Below are positions 44,871-58,988 of a stretch of DNA of 64,000 nucleotides, one piece after another. This stretch comes from Thiomicrorhabdus sp. 6S3-12. GTDB lineage: Bacteria; Pseudomonadota; Gammaproteobacteria; Thiomicrospirales; Thiomicrospiraceae. How positions within the stretch are numbered: the first letter of the stretch is position 1; each line of letters begins with the position of its first letter. The stretch is from assembly GCF_017571475.1 (NCBI RefSeq), contig NZ_JAGETW010000007.1, forward strand, positions 124,001 through 188,000. The letters run 5' to 3'. Under the pieces are notes generated by a model that worked only from the letters and a program-made list of their open reading frames with translations, did not search any database and was not told the origin of the DNA. A program made the position numbers and the translations under genes.

Positions 44871-45909
44871 GAGAACCTCCGAACAGGTGGAAAATAAACG
44901 TGGCGTATAAGGCGCCAAGGAGCATTGAAATCGGAACATTCAAAAACCAGCCGGTGACAATTCCTTTTGCTTTGAGCCAGTTCACGTGTCGGGGTTTTTC
45001 AGCGGCGCCATTGCCTATCAAAGTCGCTGTCACCACCTGAGTGGTTGAAGTCGGGGCGCCTATCAAGGTAGCCATGGTATTGACCAGTGAAGCGCTGAGT
45101 TGATTAGCCACTGAATGCACGACGCGGACACGATAAATTTCAAATCCCAGGGTCTTGATAATACTCCATCCGCCGAAGAAGGTCCCCAGGGTAATTGCCG
45201 TAGTGCACAGTAAAATTGTCCATAAAGGGATTTCGAAACTTTGCGTCTGGCCGGTGGCTAAAAGCATCATGCCGATAATCGCCATCCCTTTCTGGGCGTC
45301 GTTTGCGCCGTGCGAAAAGCCGAGCCAGGCGACACTGAAATACTGCGACGCAATAAACAGATTACGTATCCGGTAGGTGAAGTTTTTGAACAGGTTTAGA
45401 ATCAGTTTCATTAAAAGAAAACCGATCAGAAGTCCCAGAAACGGAGAGGCAAAAAGTCCGGCAATGACTTTCATCACGCCATCAAGCTGCCCGTTAAGCA
45501 AGGCTTCGATTCCCCAGTTCACCTGTTGATTGCCAAGTAAAGCCAGCCCCGCTCCGACCAACCCGCCGGCCAAAGAATTGGACGATGACGACGGGTAGCC
45601 GAGTTTCCAGGTAACCAGATTATAAGAGATGGCTGCCAGCAGTGCGCCTATCACCAGGCTTTGTGCGCTCTGAACCTGTGCGTCACTGATATCGACAAAA
45701 GTGCCGATGGTATCGGCGACGGCCAAGCCCATAACCAGAGGGCCTAGAAAGGTGAAGATGCCGGCAATAATAATGGCCACCGACGCTTTCATTGCACCGG
45801 AAGCAATTGCAGTTGCGACCATGTCAGCCGAATCGTGGAAGCCGTTGGTGAAGTCGTACAGCGCAACGACAACAATCACCATGATTAAAAGAAAGAAGCT
45901 CAATTCCAT
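44863..45909 (-). CDS. pit: Pit family inorganic phosphate transporter
   Basis: 348 residues with about ten membrane helices. The PiT signatures are seen in both halves: DFTNGFHDSADMVATAIASG near residue 15 and GFSHGANDAQKGMAIIGM near 205. It takes up phosphate, probably as metal-phosphate, driven by protons or sodium. Followed by the DUF47 partner gene. Confidence 0.93.
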   Translation of the reverse strand: MELSFFLLIMVIVVVALYDFTNGFHDSADMVATAIASGAMKASVAIIIAGIFTFLGPLVMGLAVADTIGTFVDISDAQVQSAQSLVIGALLAAISYNLVTWKLGYPSSSSNSLAGGLVGAGLALLGNQQVNWGIEALLNGQLDGVMKVIAGLFASPFLGLLIGFLLMKLILNLFKNFTYRIRNLFIASQYFSVAWLGFSHGANDAQKGMAIIGMMLLATGQTQSFEIPLWTILLCTTAITLGTFFGGWSIIKTLGFEIYRVRVVHSVANQLSASLVNTMATLIGAPTSTTQVVTATLIGNGAAEKPRHVNWLKAKGIVTGWFLNVPISMLLGALYATFIFHLFGGSHV

Positions 45910-45933
45910 GGAAAGGTTATCCGCTTGCAGAGA

Positions 45934-47055
45934 TTAGGCATTCTGCGGACTTTGCAGGTAGTCAACGATCTCCTGTATAGAGCCGCTGAATTCGACTTTA
46001 TGCTGCCGCTTCTGCATCTGATAGTCGTACATAGGGTCGTAATACTCGACCAGCAGGGTCTCGATCCATGTTTGGTGCTCGTCGATTGATCCGCTGCTTA
46101 ACTGCGTCTGCAGCGCCTGACTGAATTGCTGCAGCACTCTTTGATAGCGTTCGCCGCCGAGTCGTTTCTGGATACGGTTAAATGCCGCGAGCATAAAAGC
46201 CTGCCAGTCATCGATGGACGGATATTCTTTTTGCGCCTGCACGACATACTCGTCGAGCGTAATGGAAATGCGCTCTTCAAGCGGAGTTTCCAGAACGATC
46301 CGGGAGCCGCTTTTGAAAAACTCAAACAGCTCTTTGGACATGTAAACGGTGCCGATATTGCGCCCTTCATCTTCAATCACCAGCCGTCTGTGCGGCGTTT
46401 CCCGAAAACGGATCAGCTCCATCGCCAGAGCGTTTTCGAAATTGATTTGCGTCGGCTGCGGCGTGGCATGCCGGCCGAAAGCGGAACCGCGGTGATGTGC
46501 CAACCCCTCCAGATCAACGGTATTCTGCAGTTGTTGCAGCAGCAGCGTTTTACCGGAGCCGGTGCGCCCGGCCAGAACGACAGGTTGAATAGAGGATTGC
46601 GCAAAGGTTGTAGGTACGGATTCTAGAAAGTCGATCAGGTAGCGACGAAAAGCCTTATAACCGCCTTTTAAGCGTACGATTTCGCGCCCCGCATCCTTAA
46701 GCCATTGTTGGGATATTTTCGAGCGCATGCCGCCACGGAAGCAGTACAGAAGCGCATCCGGGTGGGCGTCCATAAAGGCCTTCCAGGATTGTACTCGTGG
46801 TTCGCGAACTTGTTCATTAACCAGTTTATGACCGAGTTTAACCGCCGCCTCGTTGCCGTAGTGTTTGTAACAGATACCGACTTTCTGCCGTTCCTCATCA
46901 TTCATCAGTGGCAGATTGACCGTATTGGGGAAAGCGCCCTGGGTAAACTCCACCGGAGCGCGCACGTCGATCAGAGGCGTATTGTTCAATACGATCGATT
47001 TGAAATCATCGGTCTGCGGCAGGTCTTGCTCAAATTGCGTAATGGAGACGGCCAT
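45934..47055 (-). CDS. mnmH: tRNA 2-selenouridine synthase MnmH (SelU)
   Basis: 373 residues; replaces sulfur with selenium (and may geranylate) in the wobble thiouridine of some tRNAs, using selenophosphate. An N-terminal rhodanese domain carries the active Cys in LYCFRGGMRSK near residue 104, and a P-loop domain follows with LAGRTGSGKTLLLQQL near 166. The start overlaps the stop of selD (TAATG), so both are one operon, which supplies the selenium donor and its user. Confidence 0.94.
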   Translation of the reverse strand: MAVSITQFEQDLPQTDDFKSIVLNNTPLIDVRAPVEFTQGAFPNTVNLPLMNDEERQKVGICYKHYGNEAAVKLGHKLVNEQVREPRVQSWKAFMDAHPDALLYCFRGGMRSKISQQWLKDAGREIVRLKGGYKAFRRYLIDFLESVPTTFAQSSIQPVVLAGRTGSGKTLLLQQLQNTVDLEGLAHHRGSAFGRHATPQPTQINFENALAMELIRFRETPHRRLVIEDEGRNIGTVYMSKELFEFFKSGSRIVLETPLEERISITLDEYVVQAQKEYPSIDDWQAFMLAAFNRIQKRLGGERYQRVLQQFSQALQTQLSSGSIDEHQTWIETLLVEYYDPMYDYQMQKRQHKVEFSGSIQEIVDYLQSPQNA

Positions 47056-48131
47056 TAAATTACCTGTATGCAGTGTGACTGTGTTTCGAGCGCAACGGTA
47101 CGGCCGATCGGTTCGAGTTGCAGTCCGTGCTGCGCGGCAACAGCTTTGAATTCCTCTACGGCTTCGTTCTTAACCGCCGCCAGCAGTCCTCCGGAGGTCT
47201 GCGGGTCGCACAGCACCATTTTCTGTGTTTCGCTCAGGGCTGCGCCGTTCGCGCCGCTGACCTTATGCCCGTAACTGTCAAAGTTGCGTCCGGTTCCGCC
47301 CGGCGTGCAGCCTTGTTCAAGATAATCCAGAACATGAGGCAGAACCGGAACCTTGGCAAACTCGATTTGCGCGGCAATATGACTGCCTTCGCAGATTTCG
47401 ATTAGGTGTCCTAGTACGCCGAAGCCGGTTACGTCGGTCAGAGCGGTAACGCCTTCGAGCTTGGCAAATTCGCTACCAGCCTTGTTCAGGGTGGTCATGG
47501 CGTCAACCGCCATTTGCATATGTTCCGGCTGAATTTTTTTCTGTTTCTGGGCCGTCGTCAGGATTCCGATACCGATCGGCTTACTCAGAAACAGTTGGCA
47601 GTCGGCTTCGGCACTGGCGTTGCGTTTCAGATGGCGGTTGTCTACCAGGCCGGTTACCGCCAGACCGAAGATCGGCTCCGGTGCATCGATCGAGTGGCCT
47701 CCTGCGAGTGGAATGCCCGCGGCCTGACAAGTCGCACGACCGCCTTCGATAACCTGTTGACCGACATCAGGTGGCAACTTATCGATCGGCCAGCCGAAGA
47801 TCGCAATCGCCATTAACGGATTTCCGCCCATGGCGTAGATGTCGCTGATAGCATTGGTCGCGGCAATCTGACCGAAAGTAAATGGGTCATCGACGATCGG
47901 CATAAAAAAGTCGGTGGTACTCAGAACGGATGTGCCGTTACCAAGATCGTAGGCTGCGGCGTCGTCTTTGGTACTGTTGCCGACCAAAAGCGCCGGGTGC
48001 GGAGCGATATCCATTGAGGTCTGCAGAATGCTGTCGAGAATTTTTGGAGAAATTTTGCAACCGCAGCCAGCGCCGTGACTGTATTCGGTCAGTTTAATCG
48101 AATTTTGCGTCCCGCTTTGTTCAGCACTCAT
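47055..48131 (-). CDS. selD: Selenophosphate synthase
   Basis: 358 residues; makes selenophosphate from selenide and ATP. The N-terminal active-site loop reads [15 protein letters not shown], with Cys (not selenocysteine) at the catalytic place, followed by Lys. Also [15 protein letters not shown] and [13 protein letters not shown]. The partner mnmH follows directly; no selA, selB or selC is seen here, so the selenium is at least used for tRNA modification. Confidence 0.96.
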   Translation of the reverse strand: MSAEQSGTQNSIKLTEYSHGAGCGCKISPKILDSILQTSMDIAPHPALLVGNSTKDDAAAYDLGNGTSVLSTTDFFMPIVDDPFTFGQIAATNAISDIYAMGGNPLMAIAIFGWPIDKLPPDVGQQVIEGGRATCQAAGIPLAGGHSIDAPEPIFGLAVTGLVDNRHLKRNASAEADCQLFLSKPIGIGILTTAQKQKKIQPEHMQMAVDAMTTLNKAGSEFAKLEGVTALTDVTGFGVLGHLIEICEGSHIAAQIEFAKVPVLPHVLDYLEQGCTPGGTGRNFDSYGHKVSGANGAALSETQKMVLCDPQTSGGLLAAVKNEAVEEFKAVAAQHGLQLEPIGRTVALETQSHCIQVI

Positions 48132-48238
48132 AGATAACCTCTTAGCCGTTATTCGGTATTGATTTTTAAGAGCACTATTTTAGAGATTTATCTCAGGTTC
48201 GGGGGAGGATTAATACAAAAATACTTGAGATAGCGTGA

Positions 48239-50311
48239 TTACAGAAGAGTTCTTGTCAGTTTGCGGATCACCGTTCGGGATTCGCTAGCGTCGTTAAGCG
48301 TTTCGGTTTCAATTGTGAAGCGACAGCGCTCGCCGTTTGGCGTGATAACTGTAAGATCGTCCTGCCGGGAAGGGGAAGCCATCGTATGCCGGATATATTT
48401 TGGTCCGTACTGTCTTGGCGGCAGAACGTCCTGAATCAGAACTCGGATATTCTCGACGCCGCGAATGTCACCGTAGGGTGAAGCAGTCGACCAAATCGCA
48501 TACGGATGAAAAAGCTCGCCTGCGGCCTCAGCATCCCGTCGGTCAACGCAATCGAGAAAGCGCATTAACAGCAGGCGTTTGGAATTTCGTGCTGCGTAGG
48601 CGGTGTGCAGAAGTTCATGGGCGCGCTCGGAATTCGGTTTTTCCAGCTCGGTCGCATAAAGTTTCTGAATGTCCCGGTTTTCATAAGAGCGTCTGCGCGG
48701 TGCCTGACTATCGATCTGATAAATGGCCTGCATGCGTTTGTGCAGAATATCCGGATCCATCGATTTCGGTTCCCCGCCGCCGCCAAGACATCCGCCCACG
48801 CAGGCCATCACTTCAATGGCGACATACTCCTCGCGCCATTGCTCCGATTGCAGCATTTTCTGTAATGCGGCAATGCCGTTACAGATGGCCACTTTGCCGA
48901 TACCGGGAATCTGTGCCTCCTTTATACCCTGACGAACACCACGCAGCTGCTGCCATTCCAGCGGCAAGCTGTCTTCCTGACCGATAAAATGGCTGGCCGT
49001 CCGAACCACCGCTTCCATGACGCCACCCGAGGCACCGAAAATCTGCGCGGCTCCGGTACTTTCTCCTAAAGGGTTGTCGAATTCGCCATCTTCGGGCAGG
49101 GCGCTGAAGGGAATGCCTCGCGCTTTGATCATTCGGGCCAGTTCGCGGGTTGTCAGGACGTGATCGACGTCGCCGGAAACACCGGGCCGGACGGATTCAT
49201 CCTTTTTGGCGGTGCACGGCATGACACTCACTACATAGGGTTCGTTTTTCCCGTCGGCAAAGTCGGCACCGAGCGATTGTGTGAAAGCGCCGCGTTTGGT
49301 CAGAGCTCCATGCATCTGCTGCGGCGATTTTGCGGTGCTCAGGTGCGGTAACAGATCCGGACGATTAAGCTCAACCCAGTTGACCCAGCCGGGGCAGCAG
49401 GAGGTAAACAGGGGGAGATTCTTTTGGCTTTTCAGGCGACCCAGAAATTCGCTTCCTTCTTCCATAATGGTCAGATCGGCAGCAAAATTCGTGTCAAAGA
49501 CGTAATCGAAACCGAGTGCTCTTAAGGCGTTGATCATACGACCGGTACTGACGGTACCAGGTTTCATGCCGAATTCTTCGCTGATGGCAACACGGGTTGC
49601 CGGAGCGACCTGTACGGCCGAAATTCTTCTATGGGCATCAAGCGTATGCAGAACTTCATGCCAGTGTGGCGTTTCGATCAGGGCGCCGACCGGGCACACC
49701 AGCGTGCATTGACCGCAGGAGATGCACTTGGTTTCGGATAATGGCTTGTCGAAAACCGTTACCGGCATGCGTCCCTCGCCGTGTTCGGCGAAACCGATAA
49801 TATTCTGCTGCTGACCCGGTTCACCGCAGGCTTCGGCACAGAGTCCGCATTCAATGCATTTTGAAAGATCGCGCCAGATACTGGGGGAGGTATGGTCGGT
49901 CAGGCGGTGTTCGGGGTGCTCAGCCGATCCTCGCGGAAGTTTCGGCCATTTGTCTTCCAGCTGATATTCGCTGACCAGATTCTGAAACTGGCAAGAGCCG
50001 TTGACTTCGCAGCGGATGCAGTCGTTCGGATGTCGGGCCAGAAGCCACTGTGCATCCGCTTTACGGAAAGCGATTAATTCATCGCTGTCGGTTTCGATAA
50101 TGTCGCCGTGCTGGGCTAGAGTTTTACAGGCAGGTTGTGGTTTTTGAGCGCCCCGAACTTTCACCAGACACATTCGACATACTGCATGGGAGGGCAGACG
50201 GGGATAGTAGCAGAGGGTCGGGATATGAACTTCCGCTTTTCTGGCGGCATCCAGCAAAGTTGCTCCGCTGTCGACTTCAACAACACGCCCATTAACCGTG
50301 ACCTGAATCAT
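48239..50311 (-). CDS. [FeFe] hydrogenase with C-terminal NTF2-like domain
   Basis: 690 residues, single-subunit iron-only hydrogenase, catalysing reversible H2 formation. Order: [2Fe-2S] domain with Cys34, 45, 48 and 62; His-ligated [4Fe-4S] motif (His94, Cys98, 101, 107); two [4Fe-4S] motifs CIECGLCAEAC and CISCGQCTLVC; H-cluster domain with all three signatures, TSCCPGW near 301, MPCTAKKDE near 364 and EVMACVGGCLGGGGEP near 498; then the small-subunit-like helix region. The last 115 residues or so (from about 575) are extra and look NTF2/SnoaL-like (LMRFLDCVDRRDAEAAGELF). No maturation genes (hydE, F, G) in the window. It follows selD after 107 bases; the electron partner is unknown. Confidence 0.93.
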   Translation of the reverse strand: MIQVTVNGRVVEVDSGATLLDAARKAEVHIPTLCYYPRLPSHAVCRMCLVKVRGAQKPQPACKTLAQHGDIIETDSDELIAFRKADAQWLLARHPNDCIRCEVNGSCQFQNLVSEYQLEDKWPKLPRGSAEHPEHRLTDHTSPSIWRDLSKCIECGLCAEACGEPGQQQNIIGFAEHGEGRMPVTVFDKPLSETKCISCGQCTLVCPVGALIETPHWHEVLHTLDAHRRISAVQVAPATRVAISEEFGMKPGTVSTGRMINALRALGFDYVFDTNFAADLTIMEEGSEFLGRLKSQKNLPLFTSCCPGWVNWVELNRPDLLPHLSTAKSPQQMHGALTKRGAFTQSLGADFADGKNEPYVVSVMPCTAKKDESVRPGVSGDVDHVLTTRELARMIKARGIPFSALPEDGEFDNPLGESTGAAQIFGASGGVMEAVVRTASHFIGQEDSLPLEWQQLRGVRQGIKEAQIPGIGKVAICNGIAALQKMLQSEQWREEYVAIEVMACVGGCLGGGGEPKSMDPDILHKRMQAIYQIDSQAPRRRSYENRDIQKLYATELEKPNSERAHELLHTAYAARNSKRLLLMRFLDCVDRRDAEAAGELFHPYAIWSTASPYGDIRGVENIRVLIQDVLPPRQYGPKYIRHTMASPSRQDDLTVITPNGERCRFTIETETLNDASESRTVIRKLTRTLL

Positions 50312-50437
50312 GCGACATAATCCATTAATGAAGATGAGGTTAATCTAACACTCGGTCCCCCGAGAATCAATCCGCTTAATTCTTTTCGGTAAGACGGATA
50401 GCGTTATCAATACAGAAACGCAGGCATTGCGGCAGGT

Positions 50438-50812
50438 TTAATTTATTTCGCCGTTAATCCAGGCCAGGGCTTCAGTAACTTTGGCGAATTCGACCATATT
50501 ATCGAGCCCCTCGGCATAAGCGCTGACCAGTATGAAAGGGTGTGGGTTGTGATGTTTCTTTACAATCGCCGTCTTATTGCGCCGGAAGTAATGTGCATTT
50601 CTGGCAAGGCGTTTTCCGTATTCCAGTTGCTCCTCATCAGACATATGGGTTTCAGCTTCGGAAACATTGATCAGTACGTTCATATGCGGCTGGATTTTCA
50701 GAATCTCGATTAACTGATCCAGCAGATCAATTCTGTCCTGGTGGGAGGTTTCTTTATCGTAAAAAGCGTGAAGCAGATTGTTTTCAATATCCTTATGGAG
50801 TGTAAATCCCAT
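50438..50812 (-). CDS. STAS/SpoIIAA-like small protein
   Basis: 124 residues if started at ATG 50812 (MGFTLHKDIENNLLHAFY). A longer frame runs to 51001, but its first part overlaps a structured intergenic element seen also around 51002-51480 and reads like non-coding DNA, so I reject it. The protein has an alternating strand-helix pattern with MNVLINVSEAETHMSDEEQ and NKTAIVKKHHNPHPFILVSAYAEG, in keeping with the STAS_2/SpoIIAA-like families. Function unknown; family assignment is by eye. Confidence 0.55.
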   Translation of the reverse strand: MGFTLHKDIENNLLHAFYDKETSHQDRIDLLDQLIEILKIQPHMNVLINVSEAETHMSDEEQLEYGKRLARNAHYFRRNKTAIVKKHHNPHPFILVSAYAEGLDNMVEFAKVTEALAWINGEIN

Positions 50813-51513
50813 TGAAGCGCCCTTTTTGAGAGTAACTTCCACCGGTTCGGGTAAATCAGGTAAGTGGTTCAGGAAGTTGAATTTTCGTATGAGAGTAAAA
50901 AATACCAGAATTTTCCCGTTAAGGGTAAATTCATCGCGAATAAATGCAAAAAGCCCAGTCGGGTTTTTGTTCATTTCTTGCTTGCCCAAGAAACGAACCA
51001 AAGAAAGGCTCCCTCCGTTCCATTCGCGGGAGCCTTCTAGCGCTTGAGTTTGGCGCGTCGTAACTCCCTCGCGGATACGCTCGGTCTAACAATCTCCGCG
51101 CTGATCAAACTCATCGCTAAGAATGCTCACCACTTATTCCAAGAGGGAATCCTCTTTATTTGGCGTTGTGAGAGTCCAAAACTCCAAACAAAATTTATCG
51201 CCTTAAAAAAAGTCTAAAAGAAGAATGTCGATGTAGAGCCTAAAAACACAAATCCTCTTTGGAGTGCGCTTAGGCTGAGTCAGCGAAAATTTTGCAATAG
51301 CGGCGGTGGCTGTCTGAGCCCGCTTGCGGGCGAGTTAAAGCCGCGCAAAATTAAGCGCTATTCAGTCTTGGTAAACGGAACAGGGTGTCTTTTTTTGCCT
51401 ACTTTCTCGGCTCTTCGCCGAGTTCGTTGTTTGTTGGACAAGCAACAAAGTAAGGGGAGAGATTGTATTCCATAGGATAAAGTAATTTTCTTAAAAGATT
51501 TCGATATTGGTGT
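50813..51513 (-). repeat. Structured intergenic element, no gene
   Basis: About 700 bases without a convincing gene. Read on the minus strand it runs from CTTACTTTGTTGCTTGTCC (near 51454) to TTTCTTTGGTTCGTTTCTT (near 51004), sequence types I associate with a widespread intergenic repeat of Proteobacteria (recalled, not searched). Hairpins: GGCTCCC/GGGAGCC (51008-51035), GCCCGC-TT-GCGGGC (51318-51331), CTCGGC/GCCGAG (51406-51422). Whether other copies exist in this genome cannot be seen here. Confidence 0.45.
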
Positions 51514-52686
51514 TTAGATAGAACTGAATAATTCTTCAATTTTGATAATTTGTTTTGCAGAATTATTTAGTTGATTTAATAGGTCTTCTAGTACGGCTAC
51601 AGCGCGTCTTTTCGATCTGGTAAATTCACTTGTTAGACTAGGCATGTTCTTGATCACATTCTGGAATGTAATCAGTTGTTCTAATGTTGTTAAAACTGAT
51701 TTTTTATAATTTATTAATTCCCTTAAATAATCGGGAATTTCGCTTTTATTGAGGTATGGAGCCAATATTATAGCGATTTTTGTAAAGGCTTCTGCGAACG
51801 TCAAATTTTGTGTATGTAAATTTGGAATTTCTTTGGAAAGATTTGTTGTAAAAAACTCTATGTCTTTAGCGGATTTAGATGTAATTTCGAGAATTTCTAA
51901 AAAATTAGATTTTTCAGTTGCTTGATAAATTTCTTGTGTTCTCAGTTCAAACTTTGATTTTAATTCCAAAGTGAAGTCGGTTAGTCTGTGAACGATAACA
52001 CTAACTTCATTCATTGCTAGATTGCTTTTTGTTACCAGGGCTTCGATATTTTCTTCTAAATCAGCATCAAGTTCATCAAGAGAATTTAGGTTTAAAAGTG
52101 GATCTGATGAATCGTATTTATTTTTGTCTGAGTTTAATGATATTGAATTATTGCCCTGAAGCCATTTTTTCAAAATATCAGTTAAGTGGATTCTGATATT
52201 GGTTTCAAAATCATCAGTGGTTTCAAATTGTTGATATAAGGCACCGTGAGTATTTGATAACTCATTCTTGAAATCCTGAATTTTTGCCACTTGTTCTGTA
52301 TCGAGTTTACTAGGAGCAATTCCTGCGTCTTTGAAGTAGAACATGATTTCTATGTTCTCCCCTTTTTTGTATCTGTCTAACGCTCTTGTAAATTCTTCTT
52401 CAGTGCCTGAATTTGCTTTCGGCGTGGGAGTTCCATATCTGCCCCATAGTACACCTACAAAAATATCAAAATCATCGCCTATTTGGCTGTTGATTACTTC
52501 CTGAGGATATTTACCAATAGCAGGTCTTGTATGTGTTTCCCATTTGATTAACTCAAGCATTACATTATGATGAGTTGACCACGTCCTATTTATCTCATTG
52601 ATTGCGTTTAAAACAACTTCTCTTTCTGGTTGAACATCGCTTGGAGAAGCGATGAATACCTTAAGAATGGTGCAGGTTCTAGCCAT
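51514..52686 (-). CDS. DUF4062 domain protein, AT-rich, possible defence gene
   Basis: 390 residues. The N-terminus matches DUF4062, a TIR/STIR-like Rossmann family: LKVFIASPSDVQPEREVVLN (residues 8-27), then IGDDFDIFVGVLWGRYGTP near 77 and GTEEEFTRALDRY near 103. The rest, about 200 residues, is helical and coil-like with no domain I recognise. DUF4062 is common at the N-terminus of STAND ATPases and of suspected anti-phage proteins; an NTPase is absent here. The gene is strongly AT-rich: in one hand-counted line (51541-51600) 17 of 60 bases are G or C, against 32 of 60 in gltD (53041-53100). Probably acquired by transfer. Confidence 0.72.
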   Translation of the reverse strand: MARTCTILKVFIASPSDVQPEREVVLNAINEINRTWSTHHNVMLELIKWETHTRPAIGKYPQEVINSQIGDDFDIFVGVLWGRYGTPTPKANSGTEEEFTRALDRYKKGENIEIMFYFKDAGIAPSKLDTEQVAKIQDFKNELSNTHGALYQQFETTDDFETNIRIHLTDILKKWLQGNNSISLNSDKNKYDSSDPLLNLNSLDELDADLEENIEALVTKSNLAMNEVSVIVHRLTDFTLELKSKFELRTQEIYQATEKSNFLEILEITSKSAKDIEFFTTNLSKEIPNLHTQNLTFAEAFTKIAIILAPYLNKSEIPDYLRELINYKKSVLTTLEQLITFQNVIKNMPSLTSEFTRSKRRAVAVLEDLLNQLNNSAKQIIKIEELFSSI

Positions 52687-52711
52687 TTTATTTCCATTGA
52701 TGTTCTAATTT

Positions 52712-52723
52712 TTAGAATTCTAA
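52712..52723. promoter_or_regulatory. Perfect palindrome upstream of the DUF4062 gene
   Basis: TTAGAATTCTAA, 26-37 bases before the start codon, with another TTCTAA at 52703-52708. A possible operator; the short AT-rich gap (55 bases between terminator and start) must also hold the promoter. Confidence 0.3.
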
Positions 52724-52741
52724 TATTCATTATTTTATAAC

Positions 52742-52780
52742 AAAAAAGCCCAAGTGCATTTCTGCGACTTGGGCTTTTTA
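52742..52780. terminator. Rho-independent terminator of gltB-gltD, bidirectional
   Basis: A 13-bp perfect stem (52743-52755 with 52767-52779) with A and T runs on the two sides, 28 bases after the gltD stop. It separates the glutamate synthase operon from the DUF4062 gene. Confidence 0.88.
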
Positions 52781-52807
52781 GTATGGCTTGTGAAAGCTGC
52801 GAGAGAA

Positions 52808-58729
<5,922 letters not shown>

Positions 58730-58842
58730 AATCAGTTTCCTGTTTGTCATCAAGCCTACAAATTAGCTTAGTGAGTCGCTAATAAGTTGATTTGTAAGCA
58801 GTTTATTATCTAGACGCGTTTAAAAGTAAAATTGGGCGCGAG

Positions 58843-58872
58843 ATTATACTTTAGATAGGTGATAAATGGCAA
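58843..58872 (-). promoter_or_regulatory. Candidate sigma-70 promoter of gltB-gltD
   Basis: On the minus strand TTGCCA (58872-58867, 5 of 6 match to TTGACA) and a perfect TATAAT (58848-58843) are 18 bases apart. Transcription would begin near 58836, giving a leader of about 107 bases. Confidence 0.6.
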
Positions 58873-58928
58873 TTCCAATCAAAACCGGCAGGAATTGATC
58901 CGAGCCAAAACTAAAGCTGTAAAAGCGC

Positions 58929-58970
58929 AAAAAGACCAGTGTGAAATTGTCTTTCACAAAGGTCTTTTTT
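58929..58970. terminator. Rho-independent terminator after gpmI
   Basis: AAAAAGACC (58929-58937) pairs with GGTCTTTTT (58961-58969), and TGTGAAA pairs with TTTCACA inside. It lies just after the gpmI stop (minus strand), with T runs on both strands. Confidence 0.8.
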
Positions 58971-58988
58971 ACCCAAAAAAATTGTATG

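Noticed and set aside
44871-44939. Longer start of the DUF47 gene within pit
   Set aside because: GGAGG lies just before ATG 44870, and the extra part only mirrors the end of pit in another frame.
47055-48131. Possible selenocysteine in SelD
   Set aside because: The active-site codon is for Cys and there is no in-frame TGA.
50813-51001. N-terminal extension of the STAS-like gene to 51001
   Set aside because: The added 63 residues come from the intergenic element, and the shorter start gives a compact domain.
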